DNA of 22,000 bases, taken from the NCBI GenBank assembly GCA_021640185.1, contig JAJXDX010000003.1, positions 1-22,000 on the forward strand, in the 5' to 3' direction. Positions 8,106 to 16,483 of this stretch are shown in pieces. The position numbers and the translations under genes are program-made. The DNA comes from Oscillospiraceae bacterium (lineage in GTDB: Bacteria > Bacillota > Clostridia > Oscillospirales > Acutalibacteraceae). The notes below the pieces were generated by a model, which made no database searches, was not told the origin of the DNA, and saw only the letters and a program-made list of their open reading frames with translations. Position 1 is the stretch's first letter, and each line of letters opens with the position of its first letter.

Positions 8106-9560
8106 ATGATGAAAAAACAGACCGTACGGATCGCTCACCGCCTGACGGCGGCGGCTGCCTGCCTGTGTATGCTGGCGGGGCTGATGCTCGCCGTCGGCTG
8201 CGGCAAGCAGCCGGGCACGAGCACGCCGGGGACGAACAGCGGCAGCAGCGACAACGGTAAGACCGTGCTGTCCGCGCTGAAAAAGCCGATCGATAACTTG
8301 GATCTCGGCGGCAAGACCGTGCAGGTGTCCGTTTGGGGCGAGCCGCCGGCCGAGAACGCGGGCAACGCCTACATGGACCGCCGCTATGCACTGGAGCGCC
8401 GCACGGAAAAGAAGCTCAATGTGAACATCGAATGGGTCGCGACGAACATCGACAGCTTCGTGCAGGACGTGACGCTCGCCTTCACGTCCAAGAAAAAGTA
8501 CGCCGATCTGATCTTCGCGCCGTCCAGCCACGCGCTCAAGCTGTGCCAGCTGGGCGCGGTGCTGCCGCTGGACGACTACATCGATTACTCCTCGAAGTAT
8601 TATGCGATCACCCGCAACAATCTGCTGTATGTCGACGGCAAGCACTATTCCTATATGCCGGACGAATACTCCCCGAACGACGTGGGCTATTTCATCACCT
8701 ATAACACCGATATGCTCAGCGACGCGGGCTGCGAGGATCCGATGGAGCTGTACAAGGCCGGCAAATGGGATTGGGACGCCTTTGCCAAGATCGTGCAGCA
8801 GACCACCAAGATCGGCAGCGACGGCAAGGCTACGCAGTGGGGCATCGGCGGCAGCAACCTGCTGGATGCGCTGTGCATCTCCGACGGGTTCACGCTGATC
8901 GGCATGGATACCACGGCGCACAAGTTCACCTGCGGCCTGTATGATGACCGCGGGCTCAACGTCCTCAACTTCCTCAAAAAGCTCACCTACGATCTGAAGG
9001 GCTGCGACGGCAATTACGGCGGTCACAACTCCAAGATCACCTTCGGCGATACGAAGCTGGCCATGCTGATCTGCCCGTCCTACTATCCGTCCGATTACAT
9101 CCAGAAGGGGATGCCGGTCGCGTCCGTGCCGCTGCCGAAGGGCCCGGATACCGACCGCTACGCCAACGGTCAGGACCTGCAGGAGTGGTGGATGGTCAGT
9201 GCGATCTCCGAGCTGACGACGGAGCAGCTGGTGCAGGTCGCCTTGGAGATGAACGCGAACGATCCCGCCGATCCGGATACCTATTATTCCGAGGACGGCT
9301 ACAAGGAGAACTTCATCACCCGCACCTACGACGGCTGCGTGTTCGCCACAGAGGAAGAAGCGGAGTTCTATTTCGATTTCCTGCTGGACGATAACGTCGA
9401 CAAGATGCTCAACATCACCGACACCGACATCAAACAGGTTTTGGTGAGCAAGGTCTTCTCCGCCGTACAGGGCGGCGAGGAGCCGCGTTCGGTGATCGAA
9501 CGCGTCAAGCCCGTGATCGAGGATGCACTGGAAAAGATGCTGCCCGACGGGTCGAAGTGA
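8106..9560 (+). CDS. Sugar ABC transporter solute-binding lipoprotein
   Basis: 484 residues from the first of two tandem ATGs (8106 and 8109). The signal peptide ends in LAVGC with Cys32 as the lipidation site. A Ser/Gly/Thr-rich linker follows, then a family 1 extracellular binding protein: VQVSVWGEPP (first strand), LERRTEKKLNVNIEW, KYADLIFAPSSHAL, GAVLPLDDYIDY, and YNTDML..AG...PMELYKAGKWDWDAFAKI, which is the conserved domain-swap helix region. The protein would capture oligosaccharide outside the membrane and deliver it to a MalFG-type permease. It is the first gene of the core block and is followed by a hairpin, a common arrangement that lets the binding protein be made in excess over the permeases. 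Ligand is unknown. Confidence 0.92.
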   Translation: MMKKQTVRIAHRLTAAAACLCMLAGLMLAVGCGKQPGTSTPGTNSGSSDNGKTVLSALKKPIDNLDLGGKTVQVSVWGEPPAENAGNAYMDRRYALERRTEKKLNVNIEWVATNIDSFVQDVTLAFTSKKKYADLIFAPSSHALKLCQLGAVLPLDDYIDYSSKYYAITRNNLLYVDGKHYSYMPDEYSPNDVGYFITYNTDMLSDAGCEDPMELYKAGKWDWDAFAKIVQQTTKIGSDGKATQWGIGGSNLLDALCISDGFTLIGMDTTAHKFTCGLYDDRGLNVLNFLKKLTYDLKGCDGNYGGHNSKITFGDTKLAMLICPSYYPSDYIQKGMPVASVPLPKGPDTDRYANGQDLQEWWMVSAISELTTEQLVQVALEMNANDPADPDTYYSEDGYKENFITRTYDGCVFATEEEAEFYFDFLLDDNVDKMLNITDTDIKQVLVSKVFSAVQGGEEPRSVIERVKPVIEDALEKMLPDGSK

Positions 9561-9574
9561 CCGATCAGATCTGC

Positions 9575-9600
9575 GCGGCGGGGAGACCCCTCCCCGCCGC
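9575..9600 (+). repeat. 10-bp GC-rich hairpin between binding-protein genes
   Basis: Positions 9575-9584 pair perfectly with 9591-9600 around GACCCC. It ends just before the AAGGAGG of the next gene (9609-9615). Hairpins here in sugar ABC operons (malE-malF is the classic case) stabilise the upstream message and lower downstream expression; that role is inferred. The three T bases at 9606-9608 are too few for a strong terminator. Confidence 0.65.
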
Positions 9601-9608
9601 CTCGCTTT

Positions 9609-9615
9609 AAGGAGG
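9609..9615 (+). promoter_or_regulatory. Ribosome binding site fixing a TTG start at 9625
   Basis: A full AAGGAGG lies 9 bases before TTG at 9625, directly followed by Lys-Lys and a hydrophobic signal peptide. The in-frame ATG at 9523 is inside the preceding gene and would add 34 charged residues before the signal peptide. Confidence 0.85.
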
Positions 9616-9624
9616 AGATCCCGA

Positions 9625-12513
9625 TTGAAAAAGCTGTGCTCTCTCGCCTTGGCCGGAGCTGTCCTGCTGGGCGCGCTCTGCGTGCCGTGCAGCGCTGCGG
9701 GGCAGGCGGCAGCGGCCGAAACGGCGGCCGCCTCCGGGACGGATAGCAGCGCCTCGGCCGGTCCGGCGGGCGGCTATCGCCGCTATCGGCAGAGCCATGC
9801 CGATGCCGCGCGCCCGTCGACGACGGCGGATGTGCCGATCGGCACCGCCAAAAAGGCCGACGGGCAGAGCGCCGTGTTCGTCACGGACGAGGACACCGCC
9901 CGTCCGGCGGTGCAGATCGCGGACGGCGAGAGCATCGTGCTGACGGTGGACGTGCCGGAAACGGGGCTGTATCAGGTGCAGGTGCTGTACCGGCCGCTGC
10001 CCGGCAAGGACATCGACCTGTCGTGCGCGCTGTACATCGACGGGGCGCTGCCCTTCTCCTCGGCGGCGGGGCTGACGCTCACCCGCGCATGGAAGGACAG
10101 CGACGAGCGCTCGTTCTCCGACGATCAGGGCAACGAATACCGCCCCGTGCAGGTGGAGCAGACGCAGTGGATGTCCGCTTGGCTGTGTGCGAAGGACGAA
10201 TACCTCGACGGCGGCTACGAGTTCTATCTGACGGCTGGGACGCACGCCCTCACGCTGGAGAGCGTGCAGGAGGGCTTCCTGCTGGGCGGGATGACGCTCG
10301 GCCGCGAAGAAACGGCGCCGACGTATGCCGAATATCTGGCCGCGCATAAAGCTGAGGGCCGCACGCCGGAGAGCATCTCGGCCGAGCCGGTGTTCCTTGA
10401 GGGCGAGGACGCCGCGCGCAAATCCCATCCGATCCTGTATTCGATCGCGGATTATTCCTCCTGCATCACGCAGCCGTATGACGTGTATCACAGCCTGCAG
10501 AACACGATCGGCGGCGAGAACTGGTCGGCGAAGGGCCAGTGGCTGCAATGGGACTTCACCGTGGGGGCGGCGGGCTTTTATCAGCTTGCGTTCCGCTTCA
10601 AACAGAACTATAAGTCCGGCTCGTTCTCCGTGCGGCGGCTGACCGTGGACGGCGCCGTGCCGTTCGCCGAGGCCGGGCAGATCGGCTTTTCTTACGGCCT
10701 TGGCTGGAACGTGACCGCCCTTGGCGCGGACGAGCCGCAGTACATCTACCTTACGCCGGGGCAGCACACGCTGGCGCTGGAGGTCGTGTACGGCCCGTTC
10801 GCGGAGATCTGCGCCGAGGTGCAGGACTGCGTGGAGGAGCTCAACGTCCTTTACCGCAAGGTGATGATGATCACCGGCTCCACCCCGGACTCGCTGCGCG
10901 ATTATCATCTGGGCACGCTGATCCCGGACGCGCCCGCCGCGTGCGCCGCGCTGGCGCAGCGCCTGACGGCGGTCACCGACCGTTTGGCCGAGATGACCGG
11001 CGGCCGCGGCGCCGAAACGGCGGCGGTCGATAAGATGGCGCTGATGCTGCAGGATCTGGAGGAGGATATCGAGCAGCTGCCGCAGCGCCTGTCCACCTTC
11101 AACAGCAACATCAGCAGTCTGGCCTCGTGGCTGATCACCGCGACGAACCAGCCGCTGCTGCTCGACTATCTGCGTCTGGCCCCCGTCGGCACGGCGCTGC
11201 CGCAGCGCGACGCGCCGTGGTACCGCGCCGTCGGCAACGAGGTGCTGCGGTTCTTCTGCTCCTTCATCGAGGATTACGACAACATCCGCACCACCGCCCA
11301 GACCGATAAAGAGCCGGTCAACATCTGGCTGAGCGTCGGGCGCGATCAGGCGATCGTCATGCAGTCGCTGATCACCAGCGGCTTCACGGAAGAAACGGGC
11401 ATCCCCGTCGACCTGCGCCTGATCGCGATGGACGTGCTCATGCGCGCCGTGGCCAGCAACACCGGGCCGGATCTTGCCCTGTTCCAGGATCAGGGCACGG
11501 TCATCAACTATGCGCTGCGCTCCGCACTGTACGATATGCGGCAGTTTACCGACATCGACGAGGTGCTGGCGCGCTTCCCGGCCGAGGCAGCCGTGCCGTT
11601 TTCCCTCAACGGCAGCCTGTACGCGCTGCCGGAGAACCTCAACTATCCGGTCATGTTCTATCGCACCGATATTTTGGAGGAGCTGGGCCTCTCCGTTCCC
11701 AAAACGTGGGAGGAGCTTTATGACGTGCTCACGGTGCTGCAGAAGGATCATCTGGAGATCGGCGTCGTTTCGTCCTTCACCACCGCTACCACCACGGCGA
11801 TGAGCTCGCTGTTCGTTTCCATGCTGTACCAAAAGGGCGGCGCGGTGTATGCCGACGACCGGCGCTCCTGCGTGCTCGACCGGCCGGTCGGCGTGCAGGC
11901 GTTCACCGAGTATTGCGAGCTGTATACCAAATACGGCCTGTCGCTCAAGCTGGACCTGCTCACGCGGTTCCGCACGGGCGAGGCGCCGATCGTGATCAAC
12001 GATTTCGTGTTCGGCAACCAGCTGACCGTTTCCGCGCCGGAGATCGACGGCCTGTGGAAGATGGCGGTGCTGCCCGGCACGAGGCAGGCGGACGGCACGG
12101 TCAGCCACGCCTCGCAGCTGAGCTGCTCCGGCACGGTGATGTTCCGCAACGCCCGCAGCATCGAGAACACGTGGGCCTTCATCAAATGGTGGACGTCGCG
12201 CGATGCGCAGGTCGGCTATGCGCGCCAGATCGAGGCATCGCTCGGCCGCGCCGGGCGCTGGACCAGCGCGAACCTCGAGGCGATGGAGGCCGTGGCGTGG
12301 TCGCGCGAGGAGATGAGCGTCCTCAAGGCGCAGCTGGCCGAGTGCCGTGCGCTGCCGGAGGTCGCCGGCGGCTACTACACCGGGCGCAGCGTCAACAACG
12401 CGATCCGCTCCGTCGTCAATTCCGGCGAAGCGCCGAAGGAAACGCTGTACGAATACGTCAAGGACATCAACGAGGAGATCTTGGCCAAGCGGCGCGAGCT
12501 GCGGCTCGACTAA
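9625..12513 (+). CDS. Solute-binding protein fused to carbohydrate-binding-like domains
   Basis: 962 residues from a TTG start chosen for its AAGGAGG and the signal peptide (KKLCSLALAG onward; cleavage likely near CSAAG). Three parts are visible. Residues about 75-235 and 265-410 are two beta-rich domains with the pattern VPETGLYQVQVLYRPL / AAGFYQLAFRFKQN, LYIDGALPF / LTVDGAVPF and a TAGTHALTLE / TPGQHTLALEVV strand, as in CBM6/35-type modules. Residues about 410-560 are helical and perhaps coiled-coil. Residues 563-955 are a family 1 solute-binding fold (VNIWLSVGRDQA, GPDLALFQDQG, YALPENLNYPVMFYRTDILEELGL.VPKTWEEL, SCSGTVMFRNA...WAFIKWWTS). Usual binding proteins are 400-550 residues, so this is nearly double. 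No lipobox was recognised, so how it stays on the cell surface is unclear. It precedes permease pair 1 by 12 bases. It may hold a polymer while passing ends to the transporter. Confidence 0.88.
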   Translation: MKKLCSLALAGAVLLGALCVPCSAAGQAAAAETAAASGTDSSASAGPAGGYRRYRQSHADAARPSTTADVPIGTAKKADGQSAVFVTDEDTARPAVQIADGESIVLTVDVPETGLYQVQVLYRPLPGKDIDLSCALYIDGALPFSSAAGLTLTRAWKDSDERSFSDDQGNEYRPVQVEQTQWMSAWLCAKDEYLDGGYEFYLTAGTHALTLESVQEGFLLGGMTLGREETAPTYAEYLAAHKAEGRTPESISAEPVFLEGEDAARKSHPILYSIADYSSCITQPYDVYHSLQNTIGGENWSAKGQWLQWDFTVGAAGFYQLAFRFKQNYKSGSFSVRRLTVDGAVPFAEAGQIGFSYGLGWNVTALGADEPQYIYLTPGQHTLALEVVYGPFAEICAEVQDCVEELNVLYRKVMMITGSTPDSLRDYHLGTLIPDAPAACAALAQRLTAVTDRLAEMTGGRGAETAAVDKMALMLQDLEEDIEQLPQRLSTFNSNISSLASWLITATNQPLLLDYLRLAPVGTALPQRDAPWYRAVGNEVLRFFCSFIEDYDNIRTTAQTDKEPVNIWLSVGRDQAIVMQSLITSGFTEETGIPVDLRLIAMDVLMRAVASNTGPDLALFQDQGTVINYALRSALYDMRQFTDIDEVLARFPAEAAVPFSLNGSLYALPENLNYPVMFYRTDILEELGLSVPKTWEELYDVLTVLQKDHLEIGVVSSFTTATTTAMSSLFVSMLYQKGGAVYADDRRSCVLDRPVGVQAFTEYCELYTKYGLSLKLDLLTRFRTGEAPIVINDFVFGNQLTVSAPEIDGLWKMAVLPGTRQADGTVSHASQLSCSGTVMFRNARSIENTWAFIKWWTSRDAQVGYARQIEASLGRAGRWTSANLEAMEAVAWSREEMSVLKAQLAECRALPEVAGGYYTGRSVNNAIRSVVNSGEAPKETLYEYVKDINEEILAKRRELRLD

Positions 12514-12525
12514 GGGGGCATCCGG

Positions 12526-13443
12526 ATGAAAACCAAATCGACCCTGCGCAGCGGCGGTCTGATGCAGCAGCTGCGGACGAACTGGCAGATGTACGTGCTG
12601 CTGCTGCCGTTCATGTTCTTCTTTTTCCTGTTCACGGTGTGGCCGGTGATCGCGTCGATCTTCGTCAGCTTCACGGAGTACAACGTCCTCGAGGCGCCGC
12701 GGTTCGTGGGTCTGGATAACTACCGGCGGCTGTTTTTGGAGGACGACATCTTCAAAAAAGCCATCGGCAACACGCTCGTTTTCGCGATCGTGACCGGGCC
12801 GCTCGGCTATCTGATCTCGTTTTTCACGTCGTGGATCATCAACGAGTTCGGGCGTTTCACCAAGGCGCTGCTGACCTTCATCTTCTATATCCCGTCCATC
12901 TCCGGCACGGTGTATACGATCTGGGGCCTGATCTTCGACAGCGATATCTACGGCTATGCCAACAGCTTTCTGATCCGGCTGGGGATCATCGACGACCCGA
13001 TCAACTGGCTGACGAACGAAAGCTATATCCTGCCGCTGATCATCCTCGTGCAGCTGTGGATGAGCATGGGCGTCGGCTTCCTTGCCATGCGTGCGGGCTT
13101 CGCCACCACCGACAGCCAGTATTATGAGGCGGGTGCGATCGACGGCATCCGCAACCGCTGGCAGGAGCTGTGGTACATCACGATCCCGATGATGGCGCCG
13201 CACCTGACCACGGCGGCGGTGCTGCAGGTCACGGCGATGTTCTCGAACGCCGTCGTGTCGGAAACGCTGGCGGGTAACCCCAGTACGAACTATGCCGGCC
13301 ACCTGCTGATGAACCATTTCAACGACTACAGCGGCATCCGGCTGGAGCGCGGCTATGCCAGCGCGATCGCAGTGTTTTTGTTCGTGTTCATCTTCCTCAT
13401 CAACCGCCTGATCATGAAAAAGCTGAGAAAGGTGGGTGCATGA
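12526..13443 (+). CDS. Sugar ABC transporter permease, MalF type (pair 1)
   Basis: 305 residues with about six membrane segments, the first at about residues 23-48 (VLLLPFMFFFFLFTVWPVI), where the MalF-type pattern P...WP...S.FVSFTEYN..E.PRFVGLDNY is clear. The EAA loop that docks on the ATPase begins near residue 201 (EAGAIDG, then ITIPMMAP). GGGGG lies about 8 bases before the ATG. The MalG-type partner begins one base after its stop codon, so the two are translationally linked. No ATPase is encoded in the window, as is usual for Bacillota loci that share an MsmX-like ATPase. Confidence 0.95.
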   Translation: MKTKSTLRSGGLMQQLRTNWQMYVLLLPFMFFFFLFTVWPVIASIFVSFTEYNVLEAPRFVGLDNYRRLFLEDDIFKKAIGNTLVFAIVTGPLGYLISFFTSWIINEFGRFTKALLTFIFYIPSISGTVYTIWGLIFDSDIYGYANSFLIRLGIIDDPINWLTNESYILPLIILVQLWMSMGVGFLAMRAGFATTDSQYYEAGAIDGIRNRWQELWYITIPMMAPHLTTAAVLQVTAMFSNAVVSETLAGNPSTNYAGHLLMNHFNDYSGIRLERGYASAIAVFLFVFIFLINRLIMKKLRKVGA

Positions 13444-13444
13444 C

Positions 13445-14347
13445 ATGGCAAGGACGAACGATGTGCCGCGCGTCAGCCTGCGCCGCCGAATCTTCACCAA
13501 CCGCACGCACCGCGTCAGCCGCTCGCGCTCCGGCAACTTCTTCATGTTCCTGTTCGTGGGGGTGCTGGCAGTGTTCAGCGCCGTCCCGCTGATCATGAGC
13601 ATCGGCATGAGCCTGAAGCCGATCAACGAGCTGTATCTGTTCCCGCCCACGCTGTGGCCGCGCAATGCCACGGGCGATAACTACAAGATGCTGTTCAGTC
13701 TGATCAACTCCACGCGCGTGGCGTTCTCGCGCTATGCGTTCAACACCGTGTTCATCACCGTTGCCGCCACGGCGATCCACGTGATGATCGCGTCCATGGC
13801 GGCCTATCCGCTGGCCAAAGGGCGTTTCCCCGGCCGCACCGCGCTCAACCAGATGGTGCAGCTGGCGCTGATGTTCGTGCCCGCCATCGCCGACGTCATC
13901 AATTATCAGACCATCGTGTCGCTCGGCTGGCTGGACACCTACATGGCGGCGATCGCGCCCAATGTGGCCACGACGCTCGGCCTGTTTTTGATCACCAACT
14001 ACATGGTCACCATCCCGGATACGCTGCTGGAGGCGGCGCGGATCGACGGCTGCTCCGATTTCCGGATCTACCGCTCGATCGTGATGCCGATCTGCAAGCC
14101 CGCATGGCTGACGCTGATCATCATCATGTTCCAGAATATGTGGGGGCAGACCCACACCGCTTATCTGTATAAGGAAGCGATGAAGACCCTGCCCTATGCC
14201 CTGACGCAGATCACCACCGGAGGCTATATCCGCGCCGGTGCGGCGCAGTCGGTCGGCGTGCTGATGCTGATCGTCCCTGCGGTGATCTTCGTGTTCAACC
14301 AAACGAAGATCCTCGAAACGATGGCATCTTCCGGCATCAAGGAGTAA
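13445..14347 (+). CDS. Sugar ABC transporter permease, MalG type (pair 1)
   Basis: 300 residues from ATG 13445; GTG 13436 is in frame and would overlap the previous stop, but GGTGGG (13431-13436) is better placed for the ATG. A basic N-terminal tail precedes about six membrane segments. The family signature GMSLKP..E (about residues 54-63) and the EAA loop from residue 196 (EAARIDGCSDFRIYRSIVMP) are clear. It forms a heterodimer channel with the upstream MalF-type protein. The next gene begins 13 bases after its stop with a strong AGGAGG. Confidence 0.93.
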   Translation: MARTNDVPRVSLRRRIFTNRTHRVSRSRSGNFFMFLFVGVLAVFSAVPLIMSIGMSLKPINELYLFPPTLWPRNATGDNYKMLFSLINSTRVAFSRYAFNTVFITVAATAIHVMIASMAAYPLAKGRFPGRTALNQMVQLALMFVPAIADVINYQTIVSLGWLDTYMAAIAPNVATTLGLFLITNYMVTIPDTLLEAARIDGCSDFRIYRSIVMPICKPAWLTLIIIMFQNMWGQTHTAYLYKEAMKTLPYALTQITTGGYIRAGAAQSVGVLMLIVPAVIFVFNQTKILETMASSGIKE

Positions 14348-14360
14348 AGGAGGCGGCAGC

Positions 14361-16469
14361 ATGAAGAAGCATCGAACTCTGCTGCGGATCGCCGCGGCGG
14401 CGGCCGCGCTGCTGCTTGCCGCCCTGCCGGCCGCGGCAGACAGCGTCCCGGTGGAGGAGGAGCCGGCATGGCAGTCCTTCACCTACGCCGTTTCCCGAGG
14501 GAAGACCTACGCCCTGCCTTCGCCCTCGCCCTACCGGGTGCGGGCGCAGGTGACGGGCGCATCGCTCGGCACGGCACTGGGAAAGCCCGGCGACCTGTGC
14601 GTCGCGGACGGCGAGGTGTTCATCGTCGACACCGATAACGCGCGCGTGCTGCGCACGGACGGCGATTTTAGGCTCCTCGGCACGATCGAGGGCTTTACGT
14701 GGCAGGGCAAGCAGGAGCATTTCTCCGCCCCGGAGGGCATCGCCGTCACGGCCGACCGCATCTATATCGCCGATACCGGCAACCGGCGGATCGTGGCGCT
14801 CGACCGCACCGGCGCCTGCGTGGCGGTCATCGGCAAGCCGGACACGGATGTTTTGGCCAAGGATCTGCAGTTCGAGCCGCGCAAGCTGGCGGCGGACGGC
14901 AAGGGCCGGGTGTACGCCGTGGTCAAGGGCGTGTACGAGGGCATCATGGAGCTGTATGAGGACGGTACGTTCGGCGGCTTCGTGGGCAGCATCCCCGTCA
15001 AGGCAGATCCCCTGACGCTGCTGTGGAAGTCCCTGCTGACCAAGGAGCAGCGCGAAAAGCTGGAAAGCTTCATCCCCGTCGAGTACACGAACCTCGCGCT
15101 CGATCCCGACGGCTTTTTGTACACCGTTTCCCTCGCCGCGGAGGATCAGGACGCGCTGCGCAAGCTCAACGCCGCGGGCGGCGACATCCTCGTGCGCTCC
15201 TCTTTGGGGAGCATTCCGGTCGGCGGCGTGGTGGATACGGCGGTGGGCTTCCCCGTCGGCGGCAAGCCGTCCAGCTTGGTGGACGTGGCGGTCGGCGACG
15301 ACGGGATCTATTATGCGCTGGACGAGGAATACGGCCGCGTGTATGCTTATGACGAGGAGGGCGACCTGCTGTATGTCTGCGGTGCGCGCAGCACCGGACA
15401 GAACGGGACGTTCCCCAAAGCGTCGGCGCTGGCGCTGCTCGGCACGGATCTGGTGGTGGCGGACAGCTCCACCGGCACGCTGACGGTGTTCTCCCGCACG
15501 GCGTATGCCGATGCGATCGCGCTGGCTCTGTCGCAATACGCGGACGACCGGTATGAGGAGAGCATCGAAACGTGGAACACCGTGCTGCAGTACGATCGGC
15601 AGTTCATGCTCGCCTACAGCAAGATCGGGCAGGCGCTGTACCAGATGGACGACCATACCGGCGCGATGGCGCAGTTCCGGCGCGCCGGAGATCGGGCCGG
15701 GTATTCCAAGGCCTTCACCCGCGCGCGGGACGCGTGGACGTCGCGCAACTTCGTGTGGTTGGCCGTCGGTCTGGTATCGGCGCTGGTGCTGATCGCGGTC
15801 GCGGTGCGGCTGATCCGCCGGCGGCTCATCCGGCATCCGGTCAAGCCCGGCGGCGTGCTGGACAGTCTGGCTTATCCGTTTTATGTCATCCTTCACCCGT
15901 TCGACGGGTTCTGGGATCTGAAAAACGAGCATCGCGGCCGCAAGTGGGTCAGCACCCTGCTGATCGCGCTGACGGTGTTCACCTTCGCGGCGGAGCGCTC
16001 GCTGTCCGGCTTCGCGGTCAGCGCCGTGCCGGACCGTCAGCTGGACATCGTGTTCGAGCTGAAATTCGTCCTCGTGCCCGTGCTGCTGTTTTTGGTGGGC
16101 AACCTGTCGATCACCACGCTGATGGACGGCAAGGGCACGTTCGGGCAGCTGTATACGGCGGTCGGCTACGTTCTGACACCGCTGATCCTGATCAAGCTGC
16201 CGATGACGGCGATCAGCAACCTGTTCACGCAGGACGAGCAGATGTATCTGCAATTGGCGAACGGCATCGCGATCGTTTGGGTGGCGATCCTGCTGTTCGG
16301 TGCGCTGCTGGGCACACACGAATATACCGGCGGCAAGACCGTGGCCACCTTGGTGATCACCGCCGTCGCGATGATGATCATCTGCTTTATCTGTGTGCTG
16401 TTCTTCTCGCTGTTCTCGGAGCTGGTCGGCTTCGTCTACACCGTCATCCAGGAAACGCAGTATCGCTGA
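14361..16469 (+). CDS. Secreted beta-propeller/TPR protein with YIP1 membrane domain
   Basis: 702 residues. A signal peptide ends near AAA26. Residues about 70-410 contain NHL-like propeller blades: GKPGDLCVADGEVFIVDTDNARV, APEGIAVTADRIYIADTGNRRIV, PRKLAADGKGRVYAV and a late LVDVAVGDDGIYYALDE blade. Residues about 400-455 look like one or two TPR helices (ALSQYADDRYEESIETW...YSKIGQALYQMDDHTGAMAQFRRAG). A membrane segment at about 464-487 is followed by RLIRRRLIRH, placing what follows inside. Residues about 500-700 are a YIP1-type domain with roughly five membrane spans (including LYTAVGYVLTPLILIKL). The propeller would therefore face outward. Function is unknown. Its place between permease pair 1 and the DUF5696-like gene suggests a scaffold or sensor for the import complex. 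The domain calls are confident; the role is inference. Confidence 0.85.
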   Translation: MKKHRTLLRIAAAAAALLLAALPAAADSVPVEEEPAWQSFTYAVSRGKTYALPSPSPYRVRAQVTGASLGTALGKPGDLCVADGEVFIVDTDNARVLRTDGDFRLLGTIEGFTWQGKQEHFSAPEGIAVTADRIYIADTGNRRIVALDRTGACVAVIGKPDTDVLAKDLQFEPRKLAADGKGRVYAVVKGVYEGIMELYEDGTFGGFVGSIPVKADPLTLLWKSLLTKEQREKLESFIPVEYTNLALDPDGFLYTVSLAAEDQDALRKLNAAGGDILVRSSLGSIPVGGVVDTAVGFPVGGKPSSLVDVAVGDDGIYYALDEEYGRVYAYDEEGDLLYVCGARSTGQNGTFPKASALALLGTDLVVADSSTGTLTVFSRTAYADAIALALSQYADDRYEESIETWNTVLQYDRQFMLAYSKIGQALYQMDDHTGAMAQFRRAGDRAGYSKAFTRARDAWTSRNFVWLAVGLVSALVLIAVAVRLIRRRLIRHPVKPGGVLDSLAYPFYVILHPFDGFWDLKNEHRGRKWVSTLLIALTVFTFAAERSLSGFAVSAVPDRQLDIVFELKFVLVPVLLFLVGNLSITTLMDGKGTFGQLYTAVGYVLTPLILIKLPMTAISNLFTQDEQMYLQLANGIAIVWVAILLFGALLGTHEYTGGKTVATLVITAVAMMIICFICVLFFSLFSELVGFVYTVIQETQYR

Positions 16470-16475
16470 AGGAGG
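16469..16475 (+). promoter_or_regulatory. Ribosome binding site fixing the start at 16484
   Basis: AAGGAGG overlaps the previous stop codon and lies 8 bases before ATG 16484. The same frame stays open back to 15572, but that extension runs inside the propeller/YIP1 gene and is a GC-driven shadow. Confidence 0.85.
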
Positions 16476-16483
16476 CGAGCCAG

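Noticed and set aside
9523..9624. ATG start for the fused binding protein inside the preceding gene
   Set aside because: It would place a charged stretch before the signal peptide; the TTG at 9625 has a full ribosome site at proper spacing.
9607..13671. Antisense open frame of about 1,354 codons opposite the fused binding protein and permeases
   Set aside because: It spans three well-supported + strand genes with ribosome sites and domains; its own translation is Arg/Gln/His-rich and unlike any family.
15572..16483. N-terminal extension of the DUF5696-like protein
   Set aside because: It lies in another frame of the propeller/YIP1 gene and would hide the lipoprotein signal; AAGGAGG supports 16484.
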